This document shows positions 8,771 through 17,645 of a stretch of DNA of 64,000 bases, piece after piece; within the stretch, counting starts at the first letter, position 1, and the number at the start of each line of letters is the position of its first letter. The translations under genes and the position numbers were made by a program. The notes under the pieces were generated by a model. The model worked only from the letters and a program-made list of their open reading frames with translations. It was not told the origin of the DNA and did no database searches. This DNA is from CALJFL01 sp963669435 (GTDB lineage: Bacteria; Pseudomonadota; Gammaproteobacteria; Pseudomonadales; Halieaceae): contig OY770025.1 of the NCBI GenBank assembly GCA_963669435.1, positions 992,001 to 1,056,000 on the forward strand, given 5' to 3'.

Positions 8771-9577
8771 CTAAAGCCGGTCTTCATACGCGCCACTGTA
8801 CTGGATAATTTTACTCGTGTTTAGCTTGTCACCTGTTTCAAATTGACTGGCACGCGCCGTGACCTCAAGCATTGCCTGGCCAATCTGGGTTGCTCGCACA
8901 GCCGCGCCCACCGGGCGGAAAAACCAGAATAACAGTTGCTGTCCAAAATGGGCCTCCTCACCGGTGGGGCCAATGTAGTCGGGGCGATACGCTATCACCT
9001 CCAATCCATGCTCCCGGCCATAGGCAAACAGTAATTGCTCTGCTCGATACTTCTGTCTTGCCCACATGCTGGTTGACTGCGCCGAAATATCGCTCGAACT
9101 AATGTAGTGAAACGATGCGTGCGATTTTGTACCTGCACTCGACCAGTCCTCCACAAAACGCAGGGGAAAGTCCACGTGTATTTTAATGTAGGTTGCCTCG
9201 TCGACCCCAATCGAACTCGTGCCCAGGGCCCAATAAACTGCGTCGCTGTCGGCGAGCTGATCAATCACCGCGGAATAGTCGGTGTAATCCATATGCAGGG
9301 CCATTTCGACTTTGCCCGCAGCCACACCGGCCTCGATACGTGGTGTTGTCCTGCGGGTAACCACGTAAATTTTTTCTATAGCGGCATCAGCCAGCGCGGC
9401 TTTCAATATGCCATCGCCAGCTGTACCGCTGGCCCCGAAAATCGCAATGACCGGATAGGTAGCCCCATCCACCAGCGCCTCGGGCGCCGGTTCACGGCTA
9501 GTCGCCAGCACTAAGGCTATGACTGCATAGGCCAGGGTTAGCAATAGCAAAATGGCGAGGAGAACTTTCTTGAACAT
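8771..9577 (-). CDS. NAD(P)-binding Rossmann-fold protein, membrane anchored
   Basis: A 268-residue protein. Residues 1-27 form a hydrophobic anchor or signal. IAIFGASGTAGDG (about residues 44-56) is a dinucleotide-binding loop of the atypical SDR / NAD(H)-binding type, and AVYWALGTSS, YISSSDIS and AEQLL..Y segments follow as in NmrA/HSCARG-like proteins. The absence of a clean YxxxK suggests an atypical SDR. It is 11 bp upstream of the DUF6482-like gene. The role is unknown. Confidence 0.7.
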   Translation of the reverse strand: MFKKVLLAILLLLTLAYAVIALVLATSREPAPEALVDGATYPVIAIFGASGTAGDGILKAALADAAIEKIYVVTRRTTPRIEAGVAAGKVEMALHMDYTDYSAVIDQLADSDAVYWALGTSSIGVDEATYIKIHVDFPLRFVEDWSSAGTKSHASFHYISSSDISAQSTSMWARQKYRAEQLLFAYGREHGLEVIAYRPDYIGPTGEEAHFGQQLLFWFFRPVGAAVRATQIGQAMLEVTARASQFETGDKLNTSKIIQYSGAYEDRL

Positions 9578-9585
9578 AACAGTCG

Positions 9586-10083
9586 CTAGTGATTCTCGTC
9601 TTCGATCCCCAGGCGCTGGTGCCAGGCAGCCAGGGATTCTTGCGGATACTGCTCAAACAGTGCGTCTTTTGGTCCGGTATGAACATCGACCCAGGTGGCC
9701 TTGGAGTTCAACATCATATGGCTGCGCTCGGGAGGAACCGGCAACTCGGTATCGATGGCCGAAGCAAATGGATGCACTAACTCGGGCCAACGAGGATCCC
9801 ATAGCCAAAGTGCGCTACCGCACTTGCTACAAAAATGTCTTCGCGCCGGACTTTCGCGACTCTCTCCTGTTTCCTCGTCTTCAATAGTCGCGCTGTACAC
9901 GCTGATACTGTCTTCACCTTCCACGCGCAGTGATTCATAAATGCCACCCAGATTAATGGCATAGCCCCCTCCACCCGCCGTTTTACGGCAAATCGAGCAA
10001 TAGCAGTGATTGAACGGATAAGGATGGGCAGAATTTACAGTGAAGCACACGCTGCCGCAGTGACATGAACCTTCAAGTTTCAT
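9586..10083 (-). CDS. GFA family (CENP-V/GFA domain) protein
   Basis: A 165-residue zinc protein. The GSCHCGSVCF motif at residues 5-14, CYCSICRKT near residue 28 and HFCSKCGSAL near residue 88 are the classical Cys ligands of the glutathione-dependent formaldehyde-activating enzyme family. The actual substrate of most members is unproven. A second, shorter GFA protein is carried as an integron cassette at 17658-18071; the two are clearly different sequences. Confidence 0.88.
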   Translation of the reverse strand: MKLEGSCHCGSVCFTVNSAHPYPFNHCYCSICRKTAGGGGYAINLGGIYESLRVEGEDSISVYSATIEDEETGESRESPARRHFCSKCGSALWLWDPRWPELVHPFASAIDTELPVPPERSHMMLNSKATWVDVHTGPKDALFEQYPQESLAAWHQRLGIEDENH

Positions 10084-10170
10084 TGCGTATTACTCTCGCC
10101 ACTGGCAGGCAAATCACCGGAGAGAACTCCATGCATCAAACCTCTGCCCTTACCGCACTGTATCGCACGG

Positions 10171-10542
10171 TTAACTATCCTTCTCACCCGGTTGCATGTG
10201 AATAAAATACACCGTGGTACCTACACCCACGACAAATACCGCGAAAAAAACCACACCGGCAAACACGGGGGGCGCCACGTCTACTTCGCGAGAAGCCAGA
10301 GCGGCAAGAAGCTGACCATTGCCCTCGGCCAGATAAATACTCATCGCTACCACTGATAGGGACGCTAGCAGATACAACAAGGTAACCAGCCATTTCATCA
10401 CCCTGGTCAGCAGGTTTCTACCTGCGAATACGGCTACGATAGTGGCGAAAGTGATGGTGAGCCAGGTCTGGAATTGTGTAGCGATAGCCGCCTCGTTAAT
10501 GCGTATCAACTCAAGAATCTCTGCAACGGTTAGTATGTCCAT
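10171..10542 (-). CDS. Three-helix membrane protein
   Basis: About 123 residues from the ATG at 10542 (MDILTVAEILEL); an upstream ATG at 10632 would add a polar stretch that looks non-coding. Three transmembrane helices are predicted (about residues 25-43, 49-70 and 93-115). The family is not recognised. Confidence 0.55.
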   Translation of the reverse strand: MDILTVAEILELIRINEAAIATQFQTWLTITFATIVAVFAGRNLLTRVMKWLVTLLYLLASLSVVAMSIYLAEGNGQLLAALASREVDVAPPVFAGVVFFAVFVVGVGTTVYFIHMQPGEKDS

Positions 10543-10738
10543 AGTTGAGCCGCTATTCGCTATTGAAGGTCTCTTGCCTTGGGGCGGCCATGCCTGCTTC
10601 ACACCACTCGGCCCGTTCACCCCGTTCGCCACAAAGGCAGCATCCTGACAGTGTTTCTTTGCTCACTGTGTGACCTCCGGTGGCACGCTACCCCATCCCA
10701 GTGATTGAACAAATCGCGCCGGATCCACGTAATGCAAG

Positions 10739-11149
10739 CTAATCCCTACTCGTCACTACCACCGATGCACTCGAGCGCTCGGCGCCAACGTCACACACGG
10801 CTTCGATGTTGTTGCCATCGGGGTCGAGCAAAAACGCGGCATAGTAACAGTCATGGTACTCTCGATAGCCCGGCGGGCCGTTGTCCCTGCCGCCGGCATC
10901 CAATCCCGCCTGGTAAAATGCGTGCACCTGATCAATGGAATCCGCCTGAAACGCCAGGTGAAGATTCGTTACCGCTGAATCCCTTTGGGCAACATAGAAT
11001 TCGTCGAAATAAAAGCCGGAATCGTCGCCACCGTATCCATCGCTTTTGCCCAGTGCGCTGAGAATCGCCACGTAGAAGGCCTTGCTTCGCTCAAGGTTTG
11101 AAACACCAAACCCAATGTGGTCAATCAGCCTGCCTTGATGGTATTTCAT
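10739..11149 (-). CDS. VOC family (glyoxalase/bleomycin-resistance-like) protein
   Basis: A 136-residue vicinal-oxygen-chelate protein: IDHIGFGVSNLERSKAFY at the start (first metal His), HLAFQADSIDQVHAFY in the middle and AFLLDPDGNNIEAVC near the end (metal Glu). It would bind a divalent metal and act on a small molecule, or be a binding protein. The final dozen residues (SSASVVVTSRD) lie beyond the conserved domain. Confidence 0.85.
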   Translation of the reverse strand: MKYHQGRLIDHIGFGVSNLERSKAFYVAILSALGKSDGYGGDDSGFYFDEFYVAQRDSAVTNLHLAFQADSIDQVHAFYQAGLDAGGRDNGPPGYREYHDCYYAAFLLDPDGNNIEAVCDVGAERSSASVVVTSRD

Positions 11150-11201
11150 AGCGTTCTTGGCGGTACATTAACCCGACAACATCTGCGTTTTGAATAACTC
11201 T

Positions 11202-12326
11202 TCATTGAGCGGGCACCAGACGTAGAATTTTGCCGCTATCGGTAGAAAAATAAATGAAACCGTCTGGCCCCTGGCGTAAGGACCTTACTCTTTCGCCGAA
11301 ATCGTCGAGCAATCGTTCTTCACCCCGTAGTTCTCCCTTCTCATCAACCGCTACTCGATTAATGTGGGTCAGCTTCAGTGCACCCGAGAAAAGGTGCCCA
11401 GACCACGCAGGAAACGCGTTTCCTGTGTAATGCAGTAGGGAACTCGGTGCGATAGAAGGCGTATACACTTTCTTGGGCTGCTCCATCCCCTCTTTGTGGG
11501 TACTTTCGCCGACTGGTTTAGGTTCCCGGTACTCCTGGCCATATGAAATAACGGGCCACCCGTAATTCAGGCCGGGGGATACCAGGTTGATTTCATCACC
11601 GCCCCTGGGTCCGTGCTCGTTTACCCAAAGCCGATTATTTCCCTTATCAAGGGCGATGCCCTGGGGGTTTCTGTGGCCGTAACTCCAGATCTCTGGCAGT
11701 ACTTCTTCATCTGTAACAAAGGGGTTATCTGTGGGCACACTACCATCGAGCGCGAGTCGTAACACTGAGCCGCTGTGTTGTTGTAAATCCTGCGACGTCG
11801 GCCGAACACCGCGATCACCTACCGTAAAGTAAACATGACCTTCACCATCGAACTCAATGCGGCTTCCAAAATGCCTGCCGCTGGACGAGGGCGAACTGCT
11901 AACCAGTAGATTCTCCCACGCCGTGATACTTCCATCGGCAACTTTGGCTCGAGCGAGAACAGTTACCCCTTCGCCGTCCACGTCTTTGGCGTAGGTTAGA
12001 TACAGCCAGTCCCCGGGGCTATAACCTGGAGGTGTAGCAACATCCAACAAGCCACCCTGGCCATGCGTTTTGACATCAGGGACATCTTCCACCTCCGTCA
12101 CTTCCCCCGAGGAGATAGAGACTATTCCCATATCGCCATCCCGCTCGGTGAAAACTAACTCGTCCTGGTTCAGAAACGCCATGCCCCAGACGAGATCCAA
12201 GCCTTCAGCGACCAGTTCCACGCGTATGCTTCCCAGCTCCGTGTTCTCTTCGTGGACAACGTTTGCGGTACCCACACTTGCTTGCGCGAGAAGAAAGATC
12301 AAGAGTAGAAGGTGTGATCGGATCAT
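11202..12326 (-). CDS. PQQ-dependent sugar dehydrogenase-like protein (YliI type)
   Basis: A 374-residue exported beta-propeller. The ATG at 12326 gives a clear signal peptide (MIRSHLLLLIFLLAQASVGT). Family signatures are VWGMAFLNQDELVFTERDG, the catalytic-region GGLLDVATPPGY, and HRNPQGIALD with LWVNEHGPRGGDEINL and YGWPVISYG, which match soluble aldose sugar dehydrogenases that use PQQ and calcium in the periplasm. No PQQ biosynthesis gene is in the window. Confidence 0.9.
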   Translation of the reverse strand: MIRSHLLLLIFLLAQASVGTANVVHEENTELGSIRVELVAEGLDLVWGMAFLNQDELVFTERDGDMGIVSISSGEVTEVEDVPDVKTHGQGGLLDVATPPGYSPGDWLYLTYAKDVDGEGVTVLARAKVADGSITAWENLLVSSSPSSSGRHFGSRIEFDGEGHVYFTVGDRGVRPTSQDLQQHSGSVLRLALDGSVPTDNPFVTDEEVLPEIWSYGHRNPQGIALDKGNNRLWVNEHGPRGGDEINLVSPGLNYGWPVISYGQEYREPKPVGESTHKEGMEQPKKVYTPSIAPSSLLHYTGNAFPAWSGHLFSGALKLTHINRVAVDEKGELRGEERLLDDFGERVRSLRQGPDGFIYFSTDSGKILRLVPAQ

Positions 12327-12456
12327 TGCTTTCCCCACCTGGGTTTTCTCAACTTCGGATTATAGAACGTACGTCGCCACAACGGCACACTGCCCGCAGA
12401 CTTGCCTGCAGCGCTGTTTTGCCTCCCAGCTACAACGCTGTCGGGCAATGCTTAGT

Positions 12457-12561
12457 TTATACGCTTATCATGCCCAGCAGATCAATCTGTACCGCCACGT
12501 GATCGGAGAAAGTCCTCCCGGCGAAGCGAAACACGACCCAGTGATTCTTGTCTGGATTACC
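12457..12561 (-). pseudogene. 3' remnant of an endonuclease/exonuclease/phosphatase-like gene
   Basis: A frame opened only by a stop codon encodes about 33 residues ending at TAA (12457). The residues HWVVFRFAG followed by FSDHVAVQIDL resemble the C-terminal SDH motif of the DNase I-like EEP hydrolase superfamily. No start or upstream domain exists, so this would be a truncated fossil just outside the decayed distal end of the integron. It is recognised by eye from a short segment and could be coincidental. Confidence 0.35.
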
Positions 12562-12585
12562 TTAGGATGCCGATTAAACTCCATG

Positions 12586-12978
12586 TCATCGGCCCCTCAC
12601 CTTCAAACGAACTCCAATCCCGGCAATACCCAGGGCAGATGTCACCGTCCATGCATATGGCGCCGGTGTATCCCACAGGCTATGGCTAGCAAGAACAGCC
12701 AACCCTATCCCTAAAACCGCAAATCCAATGCTCATACCCGTAGCAACACACACCATGGACAGGTCTTCCGCTTGCCGGGCGCCCAGAATAAACAAAAAGA
12801 TCATACCCAGCATGGCAACAGAGCCCACATGCCAGGAGAAATGATGTAACCAGAGCACCTGTGCGGGTACTCCGGCATCGTGCAACGGTGGCAGCACCAT
12901 GGGTGATCCAAGAAGCTCATGCGCAAGGAGAACAAAGGCAACGAAGATCCCCGCTATACGAAAGAGCCACTTATCCAT
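12586..12978 (-). CDS. Four-helix membrane protein
   Basis: A 130-residue integral membrane protein with four predicted helices and two His-rich turns (WLHHFSWHVGS near residues 43-53). The family is not recognised. It is the last backbone-like gene before the integron array; its upstream side is a long imperfect hairpin and then decayed cassettes. Confidence 0.6.
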   Translation of the reverse strand: MDKWLFRIAGIFVAFVLLAHELLGSPMVLPPLHDAGVPAQVLWLHHFSWHVGSVAMLGMIFLFILGARQAEDLSMVCVATGMSIGFAVLGIGLAVLASHSLWDTPAPYAWTVTSALGIAGIGVRLKVRGR

Positions 12979-13236
12979 GCGGTTCAGGTCTCCAAAGTGA
13001 CTGGCGCTGACACAAAGGTTTCAAGCGTGGACAAGCGAACTTTTGTGCCAGCGCAATATAAACCTGTCCCGGCGCACAGCGCCGCTGCGGCTTGGACTTG
13101 TAACGTGCTTTCACGCGCGCCCTTTGTATTGTTGGGCGACTTGCGTAATGGAACCCATATAACCTCTACTGAATTCAAGGCTTGCTAACGTTTTTGTTCC
13201 TAATACGACGCCTCTTTAGACGGGACTTCTATCACT
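12979..13236. other. Boundary region between backbone and integron array
   Basis: No gene is supported. It contains a long imperfect inverted repeat (13004-13020 with 13038-13054: 15 Watson-Crick pairs, one G-T and one mismatch) and two CTTG-TAAC-like fragments (near 13097 and 13181) that may be attC remains. I read this as the eroded distal end of the cassette array. Confidence 0.4.
13004..13054. repeat. Long imperfect hairpin
   Basis: Arms of 17 nt begin GCGCTGACACAAAG and are matched by AACTTTTGTGCCAGCGC, with a 17-nt loop. There is no U-tract, so it is not a typical terminator. It may be a decayed attC or another structured element. Confidence 0.45.
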
Positions 13237-13554
13237 TTAATTGTCCATGTGCGATGCAGGCCACCATGCCAACATACTACCAATGTAGGCCAAAGACAGC
13301 GTTCCCGCTAAAACGATGAGGTCGGTTGACGGGTTTTTCGCGGAGTGAGAAACCGCATAGCCAAACCACACTGCAACAATAATGCAAAATACCAGAATGA
13401 GTGAAATAGCAATGAGAACTGAATATACGGTGAACCTCAAATTCCGGGAGCGATGCGACCGGTAGGCACAAATGAATACTCGCAGCAGGGCAATGATAAG
13501 AACAATAGGTTCAGATAGAGCCAATCCAATATAAATTGTGCTCATTAGCTCCAT
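13237..13554 (-). CDS. Small three-helix membrane protein (distal cassette)
   Basis: 105 residues with three hydrophobic helices (about 7-31, 43-68 and 79-99) and a polar loop CAYRSHRSRN. It is the most distal likely cassette gene; the flanking attC sites are decayed, so its cassette status is inferred from orientation, spacing and its lower-GC content. The family is unknown. Confidence 0.5.
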   Translation of the reverse strand: MELMSTIYIGLALSEPIVLIIALLRVFICAYRSHRSRNLRFTVYSVLIAISLILVFCIIVAVWFGYAVSHSAKNPSTDLIVLAGTLSLAYIGSMLAWWPASHMDN

Positions 13555-13561
13555 TGCCTTT

Positions 13562-13635
13562 TAACACCGGCTAGTGCGGCGCTTGAGGGCGGCCAACCGG
13601 AGCAGTAGCGAGTGGGAGGTCGTGGTCAAGTGTCC
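13562..13635 (-). repeat. Decayed attC (tentative)
   Basis: It begins TAACACCGG and ends near GGTCAAGTG, in the position expected for the attC of the next cassette. Both core ends deviate from TAACGC and CTTGTTA. Confidence 0.3.
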
Positions 13636-14171
13636 ACCTCCAACGATTTGTCAGATGGATCGTCCGTTCTCAGCTCTGCATGGGCTTCCAACGCCTTATC
13701 CATTGCCTCGAAGCATGCCCTGGTTCTGTCCAACTTCTCGTGCCATAAAACGACTAATAAGCGCCCCTCCAAAACGCGTACATTGCCGTTGAAACCTTCG
13801 CTTGTCACAAAGGTGCCAGGTGCGACAGCGTTTCGGAGTTGATAGGCATAGATTCCTACTTCGTTGATGGACGCATCCTGGTAAAACACTGCTGTGTATA
13901 CCGCAACGACGTCCTTCGACGAAAGCAGATGCGCTCCACTTTCAAGCGCTGGCGATACGAACATCCCCATGACGTTACGAAGCTGCTCATCCGTTTCTCC
14001 TTGTGGAAAGCTTTTCATTCCAGATGAGGTATCATCCGCGCTTTTCGATATACACGGCGAAGGTGGGTTTTTGTGTAGATTCGAGACAACCGCATTGTGA
14101 TCAGGCGAATTTGCCGCAAACGCACCGAGGCTAGCAATCAAAAGAGAACTTATGGATATCCGCAGCTTCAT
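13626..14171 (-). CDS. Exported protein of unknown function (cassette)
   Basis: 181 residues with a signal peptide (residues 1-19, cut after AFAA). The mature domain has alternating strands such as VVAVYTAVFYQD and VRVLEGRLLVVLWHE and no recognised motif. It lies between a decayed attC at each side, so it belongs to the old end of the array. Confidence 0.55.
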   Translation of the reverse strand: MKLRISISSLLIASLGAFAANSPDHNAVVSNLHKNPPSPCISKSADDTSSGMKSFPQGETDEQLRNVMGMFVSPALESGAHLLSSKDVVAVYTAVFYQDASINEVGIYAYQLRNAVAPGTFVTSEGFNGNVRVLEGRLLVVLWHEKLDRTRACFEAMDKALEAHAELRTDDPSDKSLEVDT

Positions 14172-14190
14172 TGGATCAGCACTATCTACC

Positions 14191-14247
14191 TAACATCCGG
14201 GCAAGAGGCAGCGCTTATCACTGTTCAGTGCCTTGAGCCGTTTGTTA
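14191..14247 (-). repeat. attC, partly degenerate
   Basis: Ends TAACATCC and TTTGTTA with an internal GC-rich section. One core base differs from the usual TAACGCC. Confidence 0.55.
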
Positions 14248-14256
14248 TACACATCC

Positions 14257-14778
14257 CTACCTCGCATCCATAATCGCTGTATGCACCACCTTCCACGAAT
14301 CCATGTCCTTGCGCAGAACAAGATGCAAGTGCGTACGCCTGAAACCTTCTCCGTCATTACGGGAGGCACCTCTTTGGCCGTCTGTGTACGCATGAATGAC
14401 TGCACTGTCGCCCAAGTATCTAATTGATATCGTCCGCATGTTCAGGATTTCCTGCTTGGAAACATCGGAGTCAAATGCCGGAAAAAGTCGATGCTCGATA
14501 AAGTTCGCCAGGGCTACCTTCCCGCGAAACATTCGTGCATATGCATTTATCCATTCAGTGTCTTCAGAATGCAGTTCAACATACGCTTCTGTATCTTGTC
14601 GAAGCCAGGCATCTTTGTACTTGTTGAGAAAATCTTCTACGGAACTTAACTCGGATTGCGTCGGGTCTCCGAACACGGAATACGGAGGGATTTCTCTTCG
14701 CTCCTGAGCGAATCCAAGCATTGGAATTACAAGAGCTAATGACAGGATTATAGTTCTTGGAGATCGACTTCTAATCAT
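14257..14778 (-). CDS. Exported NTF2-like / DUF4440-type protein (cassette)
   Basis: 173 residues with a signal peptide (1-24, cut at FAQ). The mature part, with VEDFLNKYKDAWLRQDTEAY and an RRTHLHLVLRKDMDSWKVVH end, is the SnoaL/DUF4440 arrangement of an NTF2-like fold. It is carried as a cassette between degenerate attC sites. The ligand is unknown. Confidence 0.72.
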   Translation of the reverse strand: MIRSRSPRTIILSLALVIPMLGFAQERREIPPYSVFGDPTQSELSSVEDFLNKYKDAWLRQDTEAYVELHSEDTEWINAYARMFRGKVALANFIEHRLFPAFDSDVSKQEILNMRTISIRYLGDSAVIHAYTDGQRGASRNDGEGFRRTHLHLVLRKDMDSWKVVHTAIMDAR

Positions 14779-14797
14779 GAATTGCTCCTACGATATA

Positions 14798-14855
14798 TAG
14801 CCCTTTGCGAAATGGCGAAACGCGCAGCATTTTGTCGTGCTTGCGCTACTTGTTA
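14798..14855 (-). repeat. attC, partly degenerate
   Basis: The left end reads TAGCCC instead of TAACGCC; the right end is a normal CTTGTTA. It closes the GNAT cassette. Confidence 0.5.
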
Positions 14856-14867
14856 TGTGCTTTTGGC

Positions 14868-15356
14868 CTAAAAGCATAGCTTCATTTCCAACAGACAAGG
14901 CTCAAAATCCGACTTTTCATAGGCTTTTATAGCTGATTCATTTTGGTGGTAAACATTGAGATACAAGTCTGTAATGCCTTTGCTTTTACTCCACTGAACC
15001 AGGTAACTCATTACCTGGCTATTTATTCCTTTTCCTCTGTGCTCTGTAGCTACGTACATGAATCCCAAATACGTGTGTCTTTCGTGTGTGAAGGCTTCCT
15101 TGGATGCCCTTATTTGGGCGTAACCGGTGCCAACTATTTCATTTGACTCTTCTGCGACAACCAAGCAGGAGTCCTGGTTTGATATAAGGTCGCATAAATC
15201 ATAGTAGTGGGTTTCATCATTTCTAATGGAGGCATCAAATGGTCTTTCGGCCTCAATAACCCGCTGCTCCAGCTCCCGTAACACCGGAAGGTCGCTGTTA
15301 GTCGCTTCACGTAAGATCAATTCAATCTTCCCCGCTTCTGGGATATGTTTATGCAC
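14868..15356 (-). CDS. GNAT family N-acetyltransferase (cassette)
   Basis: 162 residues with the GNAT fold: motif D/A region YLGFMYVATEHRGKGINSQV (the RGKG loop binds acetyl-CoA pyrophosphate) and a late NVYHQNESAIKAYEKSDFE characteristic of the family. The acceptor is unknown; antibiotic or polyamine acetylation are only possibilities. The next attC begins 2 bp upstream of the start codon. Confidence 0.9.
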   Translation of the reverse strand: MHKHIPEAGKIELILREATNSDLPVLRELEQRVIEAERPFDASIRNDETHYYDLCDLISNQDSCLVVAEESNEIVGTGYAQIRASKEAFTHERHTYLGFMYVATEHRGKGINSQVMSYLVQWSKSKGITDLYLNVYHQNESAIKAYEKSDFEPCLLEMKLCF

Positions 15357-15357
15357 A

Positions 15358-15418
15358 TAACGCCTCAGACTGGGGCCACTGTTAAGCGGTCCAGGCGCGA
15401 AGCGCCCTTGACTTGTTA
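15358..15418 (-). repeat. attC (type J)
   Basis: TAACGCC...GACTTGTTA. It closes the kinase cassette, whose TAA stop is the site's GTTA end. Confidence 0.85.
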
Positions 15419-15904
15419 TGAGCGTCTTTCATTGCTCGCAAAGATAGTCTTATGGCCTTCAAATGCCTCATATAAAGCCAGGTGTGCTGCCCTTGAAAAG
15501 GTGTCTTTGCGCTCAGAATATTGGCCAATCCATTCAAGTAGCATATCTAAGTTTGCGTCTTGTGCCTCTTTGGATTCGTACTTGTGTGGCTCCCAGGGAC
15601 GCTGCTTTGCATTGGTAACGCACTCATCAATGGGCAGATCTAGAAATATAACTTCCGAGGCCTGAGGCATCACAATTTCTATCAGATCAGAGTAGCAACC
15701 TTCTACCACCCACCCAGCATGTGGGGCAAGGAAGTTCTCAATTTCCGTTCTCGAAGCTTCCAGAGCCACTCTTTTTGGTGGAGAAGTGGCCTCCCAGGCC
15801 AGATTGTCTAGATCAAGGTGTGCCAGGCCTTCTGACGCACATAGCTGCCTGGCAAGCGTAGACTTACCAGATGCAGAGTTTCCGAATATCACGACCTTTC
15901 TCAA
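15416..15904 (-). CDS. P-loop kinase / topology-modulation-like ATPase (cassette)
   Basis: 162 residues with Walker A GNSASGKST at positions 8-16, a DLDNLAWE segment that resembles the FlaR/adenylate-kinase-like 'topology modulation' subgroup, and VIFLDLPIDECV as a Walker-B-like strand. It probably phosphorylates a nucleoside or small metabolite. Its stop codon is provided by the attC. Confidence 0.8.
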   Translation of the reverse strand: MRKVVIFGNSASGKSTLARQLCASEGLAHLDLDNLAWEATSPPKRVALEASRTEIENFLAPHAGWVVEGCYSDLIEIVMPQASEVIFLDLPIDECVTNAKQRPWEPHKYESKEAQDANLDMLLEWIGQYSERKDTFSRAAHLALYEAFEGHKTIFASNERRS

Positions 15905-15913
15905 ACTAGAACC

Positions 15914-15999
15914 TTACGAGCACACACCGCCCACCGCAACGGCGAAGCACGCAGCGCTGATTCCGGCATGCGTAGCGTGCGCACTGCCGCTGCCTGTTA
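15914..15999 (-). repeat. attC, degenerate
   Basis: Ends TTACGAG and CCTGTTA; the arms are GC-rich with a GCGTAGCGTGCGC core. It is followed by a second partial attC end, so one cassette seems to have lost its gene. Confidence 0.5.
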
Positions 16000-16027
16000 A
16001 GTGTTTTAGTCCTCATCTATTTTTTTC

Positions 16028-16052
16028 CGTGGCCGATTTCATAGCCTTGTTA
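16028..16052 (-). repeat. attC end fragment (type G)
   Basis: GTGGCCGATTTCATAGCC then TTGTTA matches the right half of type G sites at 23836 and 31795. The left half is absent, so this is a truncated site 76 bp from the next gene. Confidence 0.5.
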
Positions 16053-16130
16053 TAGTACGTTACTTTGATGTATTCAGCCGCCCGGCCATAAGCAAACATC
16101 ACTGGCAATCTGACTTTCAAAAAATCCAAT

Positions 16131-16685
16131 TTACAACATGCCTTGCGTAAACAGTACAAATCCAGCCGCTATGACAAGGAACAGGGTAATAATCGCGACG
16201 GTACCGCGAACCCAGGTTTGTTTAAAGACTGCACCCGCCAGCATGAGTGCTGCCCCGACCAGGAACGGTGCACTCACCGCGTCGAATCCGCTACTCGATT
16301 CATCTTCCACCAAGACTAAAACCGACATCAAAGAAAGTAGCGTAGCGACAACAAAATATCGTCTGGCAATAGACTCCCAGTGCGTACGCCAGTCTGGAAT
16401 ACTTGCCGGATCGTTTCCTACCAGGATGTGCGCCCGAAGAAATAGCACAGCGGACACCATTATAGACAAGAAAAAGTTTGGATAATTTTGTACTGCCTTA
16501 TCCAGGTCATTATTGAACGACCACAAAAAATTTACCGCGTATATGAGCGTGCCCAGCATAAGAACGGTGGGAATCCAATAGGGTTTTTCGCTGATTGAAG
16601 CTTGGTATATGCCTTCAACGAGCTTCACAACGGCTGTTGCGAGAATCAGACTGACGCCGATCAGGACGAGTTCAACGCTTTGCAT
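16131..16685 (-). CDS. Six-helix membrane protein, paralogue 1 (cassette)
   Basis: 184 residues with about six transmembrane helices. It is homologous along its whole length to the next cassette (16925-17476): shared features are ILATxxxxxxxGIYxAxxSxxPxWIP near residues 15-40 and KTWVRGTVAxxxLxLVI near the C-terminus. The family is not recognised. The two neighbours look like a cassette duplication that has diverged widely. Confidence 0.7.
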   Translation of the reverse strand: MQSVELVLIGVSLILATAVVKLVEGIYQASISEKPYWIPTVLMLGTLIYAVNFLWSFNNDLDKAVQNYPNFFLSIMVSAVLFLRAHILVGNDPASIPDWRTHWESIARRYFVVATLLSLMSVLVLVEDESSSGFDAVSAPFLVGAALMLAGAVFKQTWVRGTVAIITLFLVIAAGFVLFTQGML

Positions 16686-16732
16686 TTATTATCCTTGTGT
16701 TCATTTTTGGCCTCTGTGATGGTGCTGCGTCG

Positions 16733-16799
16733 TACCGCTTCGAACTGGAGCGTGCGCTCGCGCGCCCGGACTTGCAGCGCCCTCGCAGCCTTGTCTTAC
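16733..16799 (-). repeat. Decayed attC (type J-like)
   Basis: TACCGCTTCGAACTGG...GCAGCCTTGTCTTA resembles the type J site at 37263 with substitutions in both cores. The 125 bp from here to 16924 hold no supported gene. Confidence 0.4.
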
Positions 16800-16924
16800 T
16801 ATGGTGCATTACTGTGTCCCCTATGTCGTCCTTGTGCTACAAGCGGACATTGGCGACCCAGACTCTCAAGGACTGCTTCCACATCAGAGTGGAGCCTGGT
16901 CTTTGAGAACTCAACTACAACGTA

Positions 16925-17476
16925 TTAGATCATCTCGTTCGAGAACAGTATGTAGCTTGCGAGTATAACTAGAGCCAGGTGTGTGACGGCGACGGTGCCC
17001 CGAACCCAAGTCTTTCCAGAGATCGCCCCAATAGCGTTGAGCCCGGCCCCTATCCAAAAAGGGATGCTCGTAGCATCGAAACCCGTACTATCACCATTAG
17101 CCAAACCGAGAGATATCGCCGACAAGGATGTCATGAAAGCGAGGATAAAGTACGGTCGTGCCATTTTATCAAAGTGACCGGCCCAGTCCTCTACCTGCGC
17201 CGCGTTGCCTGAGGCCATGATGCGCGCCCGTAGGACGAAAGTTGAACTAACTGCTATCGATGACACGTAACTCATGTACGTAGGATTTACCGACAGGTCG
17301 TTCTTGTAGCCCCACAAGAAGTTGACGCCATAGATGAAAGTTGACCACAACAATACCTGCGGTATCCAAAAGGGGTTCTGGCTAACAGTTGCGTAATAAA
17401 TCCCATCAACGCACCGAATCAGCCCAGTCGCAAGGATCATACCCACCGCGATCAGGAGAAGTTCTGCCTCAGACAT
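16925..17476 (-). CDS. Six-helix membrane protein, paralogue 2 (cassette)
   Basis: 183 residues with six predicted helices, homologous to the protein at 16131-16685 (same length, same WIPQVLLWSTFIYGVNFLW-like second helix and a KTWVRGTVAV segment). The function is unknown. Its left neighbour attC is decayed, so it can no longer be mobilised efficiently. Confidence 0.7.
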   Translation of the reverse strand: MSEAELLLIAVGMILATGLIRCVDGIYYATVSQNPFWIPQVLLWSTFIYGVNFLWGYKNDLSVNPTYMSYVSSIAVSSTFVLRARIMASGNAAQVEDWAGHFDKMARPYFILAFMTSLSAISLGLANGDSTGFDATSIPFWIGAGLNAIGAISGKTWVRGTVAVTHLALVILASYILFSNEMI

Positions 17477-17564
17477 TAGTCGTCCTTCTTATTGTGATTA
17501 ATGTGGACTTGATTAGTACACTGGAACGTTCGATTTGCGCGAAAACCGAAGCTCACTTGCACCA

Positions 17565-17645
17565 TAACGCCGGCAGCAACGGCGAGCCAAACCACAGGTT
17601 TGGTCAGTCCGGCGCCCGTAGGGCGCGAATTGCCTGCCGTTGTTA
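17565..17645 (-). repeat. attC (singleton type)
   Basis: TAACGCCGGCAGCAACGG...TGCCGTTGTTA. It closes the GFA cassette. Confidence 0.8.

Noticed and set aside
13004..13054. Intrinsic terminator at the array end.
   Set aside because: The hairpin has an imperfect long stem and no U-tract on either strand.
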